In this document: positions 45,563 through 55,816 of the stretch, piece after piece
Numbering within the stretch: position 1 is the stretch's first letter
How the letters are laid out: each line of letters starts with the position of its first letter
NCBI RefSeq assembly: GCF_001053185.1
Contig: NZ_CSTD01000002.1
Span: 441,577 to 505,576 of the forward strand
From: Mycobacterium bohemicum DSM 44277
GTDB taxonomy: Bacteria; Actinomycetota; Actinomycetes; Mycobacteriales; Mycobacteriaceae
Length of the DNA: 64,000 bases
Direction: 5' to 3'
Made by a program: the position numbers and the translations under genes
Notes under the pieces: model-generated
The model's database searches: none
Told to the model about the DNA's origin: nothing
The model's input: only the letters and a program-made list of their open reading frames with translations

Positions 45563-46604
45563 TGCCCAACGCGAACTCGGTGTCCTTGGCGGCCAGGAAA
45601 TAGCGGTGCACCGGGTGGTCGGTGTCGACACCCACCCCGCCGTGCACGTGCACGATGGTGTGCGCCACCCGATGGCCGGCGTCGGCGGCCCAGAACGCCG
45701 CGCTGGCCACGTCGATCTCGGCCGGGACGTCCTCGGAGACGCGCCAGGCCGCCTGGGTGAGCGTCAGCCGCAACCCCTTGACGTCGATGTATCCGTCGGC
45801 CAGCCGCTGCGCCACGGCCTGGAAGCTGCCGATCGGGCGGTCGAACTGCTCACGGGTGCGTGCGTATTCGGCGGTCAGCTGGAGGCCGCGTTCCAGAACG
45901 CCGAGCTGAAATGCGCTGCGGCCCAGGGTCGCCAGCGTATCGAGCCACACCACCACCTCGGCACCTCCGACCATCCGGGTGCCGTCCACCTCGGTGTCCT
46001 CCAGCGTCAGGTGCCCGACGCTGGACAGCCCCGTGGTCTGCAACGCGGTCACCGAGACGCCGGGGTCGTCGGCGGCGACCAGGAAAACCGCCGTGCCTGA
46101 GTCGGTTTCGGCCGGGACGAGGAAAGCGTCGGCCACCGGGCCGAAGCCCACCTGGGTCCGGGTGCCGGTGAGCCGGTAGCCCTCGCCCGCGCGGGCGGCC
46201 CGCACCGGTCCCTCACCCATCTCGCCGGCGAGCGCGGCGCTCAGGACCTTCTCCCCGCCGACCGCCGGGGCGCCCCACTCCTGCTGCAGATCATCGGAAC
46301 CGAACCGGGCCAGCGCGCCGGCGCCCAACACCACCGAATCCAGGTAGGGGACCGCGGCCAACTGGTGGCCCAGTGCGACCAGGATCGCGACCTGTTCGAG
46401 GGCACCGAAGCCGTCGCCACCCAGCGAGGTGGCCGACGCGCTGGACAGGATGCCGGCGTCGATCAGCTTGCGCCACAGCTCGCGGTCGAACCGGTGCTCG
46501 AGGGTATCCAGCTCGCGCTGGCGTTCGGGCGTGCACACGGCGTCGACGATCGTGTCGACCAACCCACCGAGATCCTGGGCCGCTTCAGTTGTCGTGAAAT
46601 CCAT
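45507..46604 (-). CDS. fadE27: FadE27 (ChsE5), acyl-CoA dehydrogenase subunit
   Basis: This 365-aa acyl-CoA dehydrogenase-type subunit has the segments TREQFDRPIGSFQAVAQRLADGYID and HVHGGVGVDTDHPVHRYFL. In M. tuberculosis FadE26 and FadE27 form the heterotetramer ChsE4-ChsE5, which dehydrogenates the 5-8 carbon side chain of cholesterol. It follows fadE26 after 19 nt. Its stop lies inside the fadD17 N-terminal region. The length is near the 373 aa recalled for Rv3505. Confidence 0.9.
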   Translation of the reverse strand: MDFTTTEAAQDLGGLVDTIVDAVCTPERQRELDTLEHRFDRELWRKLIDAGILSSASATSLGGDGFGALEQVAILVALGHQLAAVPYLDSVVLGAGALARFGSDDLQQEWGAPAVGGEKVLSAALAGEMGEGPVRAARAGEGYRLTGTRTQVGFGPVADAFLVPAETDSGTAVFLVAADDPGVSVTALQTTGLSSVGHLTLEDTEVDGTRMVGGAEVVVWLDTLATLGRSAFQLGVLERGLQLTAEYARTREQFDRPIGSFQAVAQRLADGYIDVKGLRLTLTQAAWRVSEDVPAEIDVASAAFWAADAGHRVAHTIVHVHGGVGVDTDHPVHRYFLAAKDTEFALGSATGQLRRIGRELADTPA

Positions 46605-46623
46605 TGCAGGTTCGTCCTTCTCG

Positions 46624-47805
<1,182 letters not shown>

Positions 47806-47885
47806 TCCAGCCGTCCTCGAAGTTAACGTTGTCCGCGGCACCCAGGCCGCGGCCCGACCAACGGTGACCCATTCGCCTCCCCGGT

Positions 47886-47899
47886 TGTAACACGTTCTA
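47886..47899. promoter_or_regulatory. KstR box, fadE26/fdxD
   Basis: TGTAACACGTTCTA is identical to the site at fadD19 and fits TnnAACnnGTTnnA. It lies between divergent fadE26 (80 nt) and fdxD (107 nt). Confidence 0.88.
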
Positions 47900-48006
47900 G
47901 TCTGGGAATCCAGCGACCGTTCCCCCAGCGGTATCCGGGCCCTATGGTGGACCTACATACTGATGGGCATGTGCTCGGATTGAAGGCCAGGTTCAAGGAG
48001 GGTGCT

Positions 48007-48198
48007 ATGCGAGTGATCGTCGATCGTGACCGGTGTGAAGGCAACGCGGTATGCGTGGGGATCGCGCCCGATGTCTTCGACCTGGACGACGAGGACTACG
48101 CCGTCATCAAGCTCGACCCCATCCCCGCCGACCAGGAGCAGCTGGTCGTGCAGGCGATCGCCGAGTGCCCGCGCGCGGCGCTGCAGCGCCAGGACTAG
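48007..48198 (+). CDS. fdxD: FdxD, small single-cluster ferredoxin
   Basis: This 63-aa ferredoxin has C10, C16 and C54-Pro, which suits a single 3Fe-4S cluster; the usual fourth position holds Asn13. It resembles Rv3503c (63 aa). It should pass electrons to a P450 such as CYP125, CYP142 or another sterol oxygenase. ATG 48007 has AAGGAGGGTG upstream. It precedes hsd4A by 63 nt under the KstR box at 47886-47899. From memory fdxB, another ferredoxin of the cluster, is absent from this window. Confidence 0.9.
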   Translation: MRVIVDRDRCEGNAVCVGIAPDVFDLDDEDYAVIKLDPIPADQEQLVVQAIAECPRAALQRQD

Positions 48199-48261
48199 CC
48201 ACCGCCCCCCGAAGGCCCCGATGGCCCCTGCCGGGCCCCAAAAACTAGAGGTATTCATCAA

Positions 48262-49185
48262 TTGACTAACAGCACGAACGCGACCGATCTCTCCGGGAAG
48301 GTCGCGGTGGTCACCGGTGCGGCCGCCGGGCTCGGGCGGGCGGAGGCGCTCGGCCTGGCCCGGCTCGGCGCCACGGTCGTCGTCAACGACATCGCCACCG
48401 CCCTGGACGCCTCGGACGTCATCGACGAGATCAACTCGATCAGTTCGGGCTCGGGCGCCAAGGCCGTCGCGGTGGCGGGGGACATCAGCCAACGGTCGAC
48501 CGCCGACGAACTGGTCGCCCAGGCCGACGGTCTGGGCGGACTGGACATCGTGATCAACAACGCCGGGATCACCCGCGACCGCATGCTGTTCAACATGACC
48601 GACGAGGAGTGGGACCAGGTCATCGCCGTGCACCTGCGCGGGCATTTCCTGCTCACCCGCAACGCGGCCACCTACTGGCGCGGCAAGGCCAAGGACGCCG
48701 GCGGATCGATTTTCGGCCGCATCGTCAACACCGCGTCGGAGGCCGGCCTGGTCGGTCCGGTGGGGCAGGCCAACTACGGCGCCGCCAAGGCCGGCATCAT
48801 CTCGCTGACCCTGACGGCCGCGCGGGCGCTGGGCCGCTACGGCGTCTGCGCCAACGCCATCTGCCCACGCGCGCGCACCGCGATGACGGCCGACGTCTTC
48901 GGCGCGGCACCCGACACCGAGCCGGGGCAGATCGACCCGCTGTCGCCCGAGCACGTGGTGACCCTCGTGCAATTCCTGTCCTCGCCGGCGGCCGCCGAGG
49001 TCAACGGGCAGGTGTTCATCGTCTACGGCTCGCAGGTGACGCTGGTCGCGGCGCCCACCGCCGAGCAGAGGTTCCGCGCCGACGGCGCGGCCTGGGAGCC
49101 CGCGAAATTGAGTGCGACCTTGCAGGATTACTTTGCTGGCCGCGACCCGGAGAAGAACTTTTCCGCAGTCGGCCTGATGGAATAG
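48262..49185 (+). CDS. hsd4A: Hsd4A, 17-beta-hydroxysteroid-type SDR
   Basis: This 307-aa SDR has TGAAAGLG at 18-25, NNAGI at 99-103 and Y172-x3-K176 in NYGAAKAG. It resembles Rv3502c (317 aa), a hydroxyacyl-CoA dehydrogenase thought to act on the sterol side chain. TTG 48262 has AGAGG upstream. It shows the same YWRG and GHF segments as the SDR at 6570-7475. The next genes on the same strand are mce4, 236 nt away. Confidence 0.88.
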   Translation: MTNSTNATDLSGKVAVVTGAAAGLGRAEALGLARLGATVVVNDIATALDASDVIDEINSISSGSGAKAVAVAGDISQRSTADELVAQADGLGGLDIVINNAGITRDRMLFNMTDEEWDQVIAVHLRGHFLLTRNAATYWRGKAKDAGGSIFGRIVNTASEAGLVGPVGQANYGAAKAGIISLTLTAARALGRYGVCANAICPRARTAMTADVFGAAPDTEPGQIDPLSPEHVVTLVQFLSSPAAAEVNGQVFIVYGSQVTLVAAPTAEQRFRADGAAWEPAKLSATLQDYFAGRDPEKNFSAVGLME

Positions 49186-49223
49186 TAGCAATTCCAAGCA
49201 AATCGACCGAGGGAAAAGCGCGC

Positions 49224-49237
49224 TGGAACGTGTTTCA
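49224..49237. promoter_or_regulatory. KstR box, mce4 operon
   Basis: TGGAACGTGTTTCA fits TnnAACnnGTTnnA. It lies 184 nt before yrbE4A in a 236-nt gap and is well placed to control mce4. Confidence 0.78.
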
Positions 49238-49302
49238 GGTTGATAACGCTACAACCGCTCTGACCTGCCCAATTAACGTCCCTGACAGGGAAATACCGTT
49301 CG

Positions 49303-49332
49303 TTGACACTCCGTAGTTCTTCTGAGTTAATA
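49303..49332 (+). promoter_or_regulatory. Candidate promoter of mce4
   Basis: TTGACA at 49303-49308 and TTAATA at 49327-49332 are spaced by 18 nt, resembling a SigA promoter. A perfect 11-bp palindrome CCCTGACAGGG lies just upstream at 49280-49290. The KstR box is further upstream, so any repression could be by blocking activation or by a second promoter. Confidence 0.4.
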
Positions 49333-49421
49333 GGATCCGGCTCACGCCGAGCCGCAGACGACCGAAGGCAACCCAAAGGCGATACACAGACTTCGCCGTC
49401 CGCAGCAGAGGGGGATGTGAG

Positions 49422-50186
49422 TTGATGCAGCAACTTGCGGTTCCCGCCCGCGCTGTCGGCGGGTTCTTCGAGATGATGATCGACACCGGCCGCGCGGCAT
49501 TCCGCCGGCCGTTCCAATTCGCGGAGTTCCTGGAACAGACCTGGATGATCGCCCGGGTGTCCCTGGTGCCCACGCTGCTGGTGTCCATCCCGTTCACCGT
49601 CCTGGTGGCGTTCACGCTGAACATCCTGCTCCGCGAGATCGGCGCTGCGGACTTGTCCGGGGCCGGAACGGCTTTCGGCACCATCACCCAGCTGGGCCCC
49701 GTCGTGACGGTGCTCGTCGTCGCGGGCGCGGGCGCCACCGCCATCTGCGCCGACCTGGGGGCTCGCACCATCCGGGAGGAGATCGACGCCATGCGGGTGC
49801 TCGGCATCGACCCGATCCACCGGCTCGTCGTCCCCCGCGTGCTGGCGTCGACCGTGGTCGCGCTGCTGCTCAACGGCTTGGTGTGCGCCATCGGCCTCTC
49901 GGGTGGATACGTGTTCTCGGTCTTCCTGCAGGGCGTCAACCCGGGGGCGTTCATCAACGGCCTGACGGTGCTCACCGGCTTGCGCGAACTGGTGCTCGCC
50001 GAGGTCAAGGCGTTGCTCTTCGGCGTGATGGCCGGAATGGTCGGGTGCTACCGGGGGCTGACCGTCAAAGGCGGCCCCAAGGGCGTCGGCAACGCGGTCA
50101 ACGAAACCGTCGTCTACGCGTTCATCTGCTTGTTCGTCATCAACGTGGTCATGACGGCCATCGGCGTGCGGATCACCGCCAAGTGA
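49422..50186 (+). CDS. yrbE4A: YrbE4A, MlaE-type permease of Mce4
   Basis: This 254-aa integral membrane protein equals Rv3501c in length. It has five or six hydrophobic segments, including TLLVSIPFTVLVAFTLNILL and FICLFVINVVMTAIGV. The MlaE signature ARTIREEIDAMRVLGIDP is conserved. It forms the transmembrane core with YrbE4B for the Mce4 cholesterol importer. TTG 49422 corresponds to the M. tuberculosis start as I recall it; ATG 49425 is the next codon. The ATPase MceG is encoded elsewhere. Confidence 0.92.
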   Translation: MMQQLAVPARAVGGFFEMMIDTGRAAFRRPFQFAEFLEQTWMIARVSLVPTLLVSIPFTVLVAFTLNILLREIGAADLSGAGTAFGTITQLGPVVTVLVVAGAGATAICADLGARTIREEIDAMRVLGIDPIHRLVVPRVLASTVVALLLNGLVCAIGLSGGYVFSVFLQGVNPGAFINGLTVLTGLRELVLAEVKALLFGVMAGMVGCYRGLTVKGGPKGVGNAVNETVVYAFICLFVINVVMTAIGVRITAK

Positions 50187-50193
50187 GCCCGCG

Positions 50194-51036
50194 ATGAGCT
50201 ACGACGCAACCCTTCGGTTCCGCCGGGTGCTGTCCCGGCTGGAGGGGCCGGTCGACGACTTCGGCGAACAGGCATTGTTCTACGGCCAGACGTTCCGCAA
50301 GGTCCCCAGTGCGCTCACCCGGTACCGCAAGGAGACGATCCGGCTCATCGCCGAGATGACGCTGGGCGCGGGAGCGCTCGTGATGATCGGCGGAACGGTC
50401 GGCGTCGCGGCGTTCCTGACACTGGCGTCCGGAGGCGTCATCGCGGTGCAGGGCTACTCGTCGCTGGGCAACATCGGCATCGAGGCGCTCACGGGCTTTC
50501 TGTCGGCCTTCCTCAACGTCCGCGTCGTCGCGCCGGTGATCGCGGGCATCGCGCTGGCGGCCACCATCGGCGCCGGCGCCACCGCGCAACTGGGCGCCAT
50601 GCGGGTGTCGGAAGAGATCGACGCCGTGGAATGCATGGCCGTGGAGTCGGTTTCCTATCTGGTTTCGACCCGGCTGGTCGCCGGGCTCGTCGCGATCATC
50701 CCGCTGTACTCGCTGTCGGTGCTCGCCGCATTCTTCGCCGCCCGCTTCACCACGGTCTACATCAACGGCCAGTCCAAGGGCCTCTACGACCACTACTTCA
50801 ACACCTTTCTCATCCCGTCCGACCTGCTGTGGTCGTTCCTGCAGGCCATCGTGATGTCGATCGCGGTGATGCTGGTGCACACCTATTACGGCTACAACGC
50901 CAGCGGCGGTCCGATCGGGGTCGGCGTCGCGGTCGGCCAGGCCGTGCGGACCTCGCTGATCGTCGTCGTCGTCATTACTTTGTTCATCTCGCTCGCCGTT
51001 TACGGTTCGTCCGGTAACTTCAACCTTTCCGGGTAA
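50194..51036 (+). CDS. yrbE4B: YrbE4B, MlaE-type permease of Mce4
   Basis: This 280-aa membrane protein equals Rv3500c in length. Hydrophobic segments include TLGAGALVMIGGTVGVAAFLTL and IVVVVITLFISLAVYG. The MlaE motif AMRVSEEIDAVECMAVESV matches YrbE4A. It lies 7 nt after yrbE4A. The pair forms the permease that takes steroid delivered by the Mce4 proteins across the inner membrane. Confidence 0.92.
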   Translation: MSYDATLRFRRVLSRLEGPVDDFGEQALFYGQTFRKVPSALTRYRKETIRLIAEMTLGAGALVMIGGTVGVAAFLTLASGGVIAVQGYSSLGNIGIEALTGFLSAFLNVRVVAPVIAGIALAATIGAGATAQLGAMRVSEEIDAVECMAVESVSYLVSTRLVAGLVAIIPLYSLSVLAAFFAARFTTVYINGQSKGLYDHYFNTFLIPSDLLWSFLQAIVMSIAVMLVHTYYGYNASGGPIGVGVAVGQAVRTSLIVVVVITLFISLAVYGSSGNFNLSG

Positions 51037-51054
51037 GGGGGCCCCTCGACAGGC

Positions 51055-52257
51055 ATGGCAGAAACGGCATCGCGACGCACATCCGTCCGGCTTGCAGCGG
51101 CGCTGCTGGCCAGTCTGATCGTTGCGTTCGCCGTCCTGACTTACCTTTCCTACACAGCGGCTTTCGCCTCGACGGACACGGTCACGGTATCGTCGCCGCG
51201 GGCCGGCCTGGTGATGGACAAGGGCGCCAAGGTCAAGTACCGCGGCGTTCAGATCGGCAAGGTCGAGGCGATCGACTACGCCGGTGACCAGGCGCGGCTC
51301 ACGCTGGCCATCAACAGCGACGACATGCACTTCATCCCCTCCAACGCGACCGTGCACATCGCCGGCAACACCATCTTCGGCGCCAAGTCGGTGGAATTCA
51401 TTCCGCCCCAGGCGCCCTCGCCGACGCCCCTGCGTCCCGACGCGCACGTCGCGGCCTCGGCGGTGGCGCTGGAGGTCAACACGCTGTTCCAGTCGCTGAT
51501 CGACCTGCTGCACAAGGTGGACCCGGTCGAGTTGAACGGCACGCTGAGCGCGTTGTCGGAGGGCCTGCGCGGACACGGCGACGATCTGGGCGATACCTTC
51601 TCGGGCCTCAATACCCTGGCGCGCCAGGCGAATCCGAAGCTCCCGGCGCTGCAGGAGGACTTCCGCAAGGCCGGGGTGGTCACGAACGTCTACGCCGACG
51701 CCGCTCCCGACCTCACCACGATCGTCGACAACCTGCCGACGATCAGCAAGACGGTCGTCGATCAGCAGAACAACCTCAACGACACCCTGTTGGCCACGAT
51801 CGGCCTCGCCAACAACGCCTATGACACGTTGGCGCCGGCCCAACAGAACTTCATCGACGCCATCAATCGGCTGCGGGCCCCGATCAAGGTCGCCCACGAC
51901 TACTCGCCGGAATTCGGCTGCTTCTTCGCCGCCGTCGACCGCGGGATCAAGGAGTTCGCCCCGCTGCTCGGCGTGCGCAAGGCGGGGCTGTTCACGTCGT
52001 CGAACTTCGTCCTGGGCGCGCCGTCCTACACGTACCCGGAGTCGTTGCCGATCGTCAACGCCTCCGGCGGCCCGAACTGCCGCGGGCTGCCCGACCTGCC
52101 GACCAAGCAGACCGGCGGGTCGTTCTACCGGGCGCCGTTCCTGGTCACCGACAACGCCTACATCCCGTACGAGCCGTTCACCGAGCTGCAATTCGACGCA
52201 CCCTCGACGCTGCAGTTCCTGTTCCACGGCGCCTTCGCGGAACGGGACGACTTCTGA
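51055..52257 (+). CDS. mce4A: Mce4A, substrate-binding MCE protein
   Basis: This 400-aa protein equals Rv3499c in length. A membrane anchor LAAALLASLIVAFAVLTYLSY near residue 13 is followed by an MCE/MlaD domain (about 40-120) with KVKYRGVQIGKVEAIDY, then a helical coil region. Mce4A-F form the hexameric tube of the Mce4 importer in the periplasm. The stop overlaps mce4B by 1 nt. Conserved cysteines near the end (C282, C346 approx) are typical. Confidence 0.93.
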   Translation: MAETASRRTSVRLAAALLASLIVAFAVLTYLSYTAAFASTDTVTVSSPRAGLVMDKGAKVKYRGVQIGKVEAIDYAGDQARLTLAINSDDMHFIPSNATVHIAGNTIFGAKSVEFIPPQAPSPTPLRPDAHVAASAVALEVNTLFQSLIDLLHKVDPVELNGTLSALSEGLRGHGDDLGDTFSGLNTLARQANPKLPALQEDFRKAGVVTNVYADAAPDLTTIVDNLPTISKTVVDQQNNLNDTLLATIGLANNAYDTLAPAQQNFIDAINRLRAPIKVAHDYSPEFGCFFAAVDRGIKEFAPLLGVRKAGLFTSSNFVLGAPSYTYPESLPIVNASGGPNCRGLPDLPTKQTGGSFYRAPFLVTDNAYIPYEPFTELQFDAPSTLQFLFHGAFAERDDF

Positions 52258-53306
52258 TGGCGAAGGCGATGCCGTCGCACCGGTCGATGGTGATCAACGT
52301 CAGCATCTTCACGGTCGCCATGTTGCTGGTCGCCGCGGGGCTGATCGTGGTCTTCGGGGACTTCCGCTTCGGTCCCGAAAGCACTTACCACGCAACCTTC
52401 ACCGACGTGTCGCGGTTGAAGGCCGGTCAGAAGGTCCGCATCGCCGGGGTGCCGGTCGGATCGGTGTCGGGAATAAAGCTCAACCAGGACAACACAATTG
52501 ACGTGAAGTTCGGGATCGACCAGCGGTACACACTGTATTCCTCGACGCGGGCGGTGATCCGGTACGAGAACCTGGTCGGCGACCGGTTCCTGGAGATCAC
52601 GTCGGGGCCGGGGGAGCTGCGCAAGCTGCCGCCGGGCGCCACGATCAACTCCCAGCACACGCAGCCGGCGTTGGACCTCGACGCGCTGCTGGGCGGGCTG
52701 CGCCCGGTGGTCAAGGGTCTGGACGCCGACAAGGTCAACACGATCAGCAGCGCCGTCATCCAGCTGTTGCAGGGTCAGGGCGGCGCGTTGGCCAACGTCC
52801 TGTCGGACACCAGCGCGTTCTCGTCGGCGCTGAGCCAGCGCGACCAGATGATCGGCGACGTGATCACCAACCTCAACACCGTGCTGGGCACCATCGACCA
52901 GAAGAGCGCGCAGTTCTCGACCAGCGTCGACCAGCTGCAGCAATTGATCACCGCGCTGGCCCGCAACAAGGACGACATCGCGGGCGCGATCCCGCCGCTG
53001 GCGTCGACGACGACGGATTTGACCGAGCTGCTGAAGAATTCGCGCCGGCCACTGCAGGGCATCCTGGAGAACACCCGCCCGCTGGCCACCGAGATGGACA
53101 ACCGGAAGGCCGAGATCGACAACGACATCGAGCAACTGGGCGAGGACTACCTCCGGCTCACCGCCCTGGGCGCCTACGGCTCGTTCTTCAACATCTACTT
53201 CTGCTCGGTCACGATCAAGATCAACGGGCCCGCCGGCGGCGACATCCTGATACCTTTCGGCGGCCCGGTGGATCCCAGCAAGGGGAGGTGCGCTTTTGTC
53301 AAGTAA
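52257..53306 (+). CDS. mce4B: Mce4B, MCE protein
   Basis: This 349-aa protein has an N-terminal anchor (VSIFTVAMLLVAAGLIVVF) and an MCE domain with RLKAGQKVRIAGVPVGSVSGI. A long helical segment with coiled-coil character follows. The TGA-overlapping ATG couples it to mce4A. It overlaps mce4C by 11 nt. The length is near Rv3498c (350 aa). Confidence 0.92.
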   Translation: MAKAMPSHRSMVINVSIFTVAMLLVAAGLIVVFGDFRFGPESTYHATFTDVSRLKAGQKVRIAGVPVGSVSGIKLNQDNTIDVKFGIDQRYTLYSSTRAVIRYENLVGDRFLEITSGPGELRKLPPGATINSQHTQPALDLDALLGGLRPVVKGLDADKVNTISSAVIQLLQGQGGALANVLSDTSAFSSALSQRDQMIGDVITNLNTVLGTIDQKSAQFSTSVDQLQQLITALARNKDDIAGAIPPLASTTTDLTELLKNSRRPLQGILENTRPLATEMDNRKAEIDNDIEQLGEDYLRLTALGAYGSFFNIYFCSVTIKINGPAGGDILIPFGGPVDPSKGRCAFVK

Positions 53307-54360
53307 CGCCAAGCGCGAACGTGACCCCCTGCGCACCGGCATCTTCGGCGTGGTGCTGGTCGTCTGTGTCGTGCTCGTCGCCTTCGGGTACGCGGGCCTG
53401 CCGTTCTGGCCGCAGGGCAAGACGTACGAGGCGTACTTCGCCGACGGCGGCGGCATCAAATCCGGTAACTCCGTTTATGTATCGGGGTTCAAGGTCGGCA
53501 AGGTGCAGTCCGTCGCCCTGGCCGGCGACAGCGCGAAGGTGACCTTCAGCGTCGACCGGCACGTCGTCGTCGGGGATCAGTCGCTGGCCGCGATCCGCAC
53601 CGACACCATCCTCGGCGAGCGCTCGATCGCGGTGACCCCGGCGGGCAGCGGCAGGGCGACCACCATTCCACTGAGCCGCACGACCACCCCGTACACGCTG
53701 GCCGGCGCGCTGGAGGACCTGGGCCAAAACGCCAACAACCTCAACAAGCCGCAGTTCGAGCAGGCGCTGAACGTGCTCACCGACACCCTGCACGACGCCA
53801 CCCCGGAACTTCGCGGCGCGCTGGACGGCGTGACGTCGCTGTCGCGCACACTCAACCGCCGCGACGAGGCGCTGCAAGGCCTGCTGACGCACGCCAAGTC
53901 GGTGACGGCGGTGCTGTCCCAACGCGCCGAACAGGTCAACAAGCTCGTCGACGACGGCAACGAGCTGTTCGCCGCGCTCGACGAGCGGCGCGCGGCGCTG
54001 GGCGAGCTGATCGGGGGCATCGACGACGTCTCGACGCAGATCTCGGGATTCGTTGCCGACAACCGCAAGGAATTCGGGCCGGCCCTGTCCAAGCTGAACG
54101 ACGTGCTGGACAACCTCAACGAGCGCCGCGACTACATCACCGAGGCCCTCAAGCGGCTGCCGCCCTACGCCACCGCCCTGGGCGAGGTGGTCGGGTCGGG
54201 ACCCGGGTTTAACGTCAACGTCTACGGCGTCATCCCGGCACCGCTGCTCGCGACGATGTTCGACTTCTTCTATCAGCCGGGCAAGCTGCCGGCCAGCCTC
54301 GCCGACTACCTGCGCGGGCTGATCCAGGAACGATGGATCATCAGGCCGAAGTCGCCATGA
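53296..54360 (+). CDS. mce4C: Mce4C, MCE protein
   Basis: This 354-aa protein starts at TTG 53296, inside the 3' end of mce4B. The anchor is GIFGVVLVVCVVLVAFGYAGL, and the MCE domain contains GGIKSGNSVYVSGFKVGKVQSV. A helical coiled-coil stretch follows with many LNNLN-like repeats. The length is near Rv3497c (357 aa). It is one of six subunits of the Mce4 sterol tunnel. Confidence 0.91.
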   Translation: MSSNAKRERDPLRTGIFGVVLVVCVVLVAFGYAGLPFWPQGKTYEAYFADGGGIKSGNSVYVSGFKVGKVQSVALAGDSAKVTFSVDRHVVVGDQSLAAIRTDTILGERSIAVTPAGSGRATTIPLSRTTTPYTLAGALEDLGQNANNLNKPQFEQALNVLTDTLHDATPELRGALDGVTSLSRTLNRRDEALQGLLTHAKSVTAVLSQRAEQVNKLVDDGNELFAALDERRAALGELIGGIDDVSTQISGFVADNRKEFGPALSKLNDVLDNLNERRDYITEALKRLPPYATALGEVVGSGPGFNVNVYGVIPAPLLATMFDFFYQPGKLPASLADYLRGLIQERWIIRPKSP

Positions 54361-54376
54361 CGCGGAAATTCACCTC

Positions 54377-55816
54377 ATGAAGAGGATCGCGGGCAGCCGG
54401 GGGCTGCGCTACGCCACCATCGTCGCGTTGATCGCGGCGCTGGTGGGCGGCGTGTATGTGCTTTCCTCCCAGGGCAACAACCGAACGGTCATCGGCTACT
54501 TCGCGTCGGCCGTCGGCATCTATCCCGGGGACGAGGTCCGCGTGCTCGGCGTGCCGATCGGCTCGATCGACACCATCGAACCGGGGCCGAACGACGTCAA
54601 GATCACCATGTCGGTGTCCAAGGACGTCAAGATCCCGAAGGACGCCAAGGCCGTCATCGTCTCGCCGAACCTGGTGTCGGCCAGGTTCATTCAGTTCACG
54701 CCCGTGTACACCGGCGGTGCGGTGCTGCCCGACGGCGGCAGCATCGACCTGTCCCGCACCGCCGTCCCGGTCGAATGGGACGAGGTGAAGGAGGCGCTGA
54801 CGCAGCTGGCCGTTCAGCTCGGCCCGACCACCGGGTCGATGCAGGGGCCACTGGGTGCGGCGATCAACCAGGCCGCGGACACGTTCGACGGCAAGGGCGA
54901 ATCCTTTCACAACGCGCTGCGGGAGCTCTCCCAGGTCGCCGGACGGTTAGGGGATTCGCGCAGCGACATTTTCGGCACCGTCAAGAATTTGCAGGTGCTG
55001 GTCGACGCGCTGTCGAAGAGCAACGAACAGATCGTGCAGTTCGCCGGCAACGTCGCGTCCGTCTCGCAGGTGCTCGCCGACAGCTCACGGCACCTGGACA
55101 CCACCCTGGGCACCCTGAACAAGGCGCTCTCCGACATCCGCGGCTTCCTGCACGAGAACAACTCGACCCTGATCCGCTCGGTCAACAACCTCAACGACCT
55201 CACCCAGACGTTGAGCGACCAGAGCGACAACATCGAGCAGGTGTTGCACGTGGCGGGCCCCGGCATCGCCAACTTCTACAACATCTATGACCCGGCCCAG
55301 GGCACGCTGAACGGGTTGTTGTCGATACCCGAATTCGCCAACCCGGTGCAGTTCATCTGCGGTGGATCGTTCGACACCGCGGGCGGGATACGGGCGCCCG
55401 ACTACTACAAGCGCGCCGAGATCTGCCGCGAGCGGCTGGGTCCCGTACTGCGCCGGCTCGCGGTGAACTATCCGCCGATCATGTTCCACCCGCTCAACAC
55501 GATCACCGCTTACAAAGGCCAGATCATCTACGACACCCCGCAGACCCAGGCCAAGGCGGCCACGCCGATCCCCGAGCTGACATGGGTGCCCGCGCCGGGC
55601 GCCCAGGCGCCGGCGCCCGCGCAGAACCCGGCCGACCTGCAGGCCCTGCTCGTCCCGGCGGCGCCGCAGACCGGCCCACGGCCCGGTCCGCCGCCGGCCG
55701 GCCCGAATGGCGCACCCGCGCCGGGCCCCGCCCCGGACTCCGCGTTCGGTCCGCTCCCGGGACCCGCGCCCGGGGCCGCACCCGCCGCGCCGCCCGATCA
55801 GGGGGGTGGCGGATGA
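54377..55816 (+). CDS. mce4D: Mce4D, MCE protein with Pro-rich tail
   Basis: This 479-aa protein has an anchor near residue 10 (ATIVALIAALVGGVYVL), an MCE domain with IYPGDEVRVLGVPIGSIDTI and a helical region. A Pro/Gly/Ala-rich C-terminal tail (about 400-479) follows, with PAPAQNPADLQ and GPRPGPPPAGPNG. The tail is longer than in M. tuberculosis Mce4D (451 aa recalled), probably through low-complexity expansion. It overlaps mce4E by 4 nt. Confidence 0.91.
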   Translation: MKRIAGSRGLRYATIVALIAALVGGVYVLSSQGNNRTVIGYFASAVGIYPGDEVRVLGVPIGSIDTIEPGPNDVKITMSVSKDVKIPKDAKAVIVSPNLVSARFIQFTPVYTGGAVLPDGGSIDLSRTAVPVEWDEVKEALTQLAVQLGPTTGSMQGPLGAAINQAADTFDGKGESFHNALRELSQVAGRLGDSRSDIFGTVKNLQVLVDALSKSNEQIVQFAGNVASVSQVLADSSRHLDTTLGTLNKALSDIRGFLHENNSTLIRSVNNLNDLTQTLSDQSDNIEQVLHVAGPGIANFYNIYDPAQGTLNGLLSIPEFANPVQFICGGSFDTAGGIRAPDYYKRAEICRERLGPVLRRLAVNYPPIMFHPLNTITAYKGQIIYDTPQTQAKAATPIPELTWVPAPGAQAPAPAQNPADLQALLVPAAPQTGPRPGPPPAGPNGAPAPGPAPDSAFGPLPGPAPGAAPAAPPDQGGGG

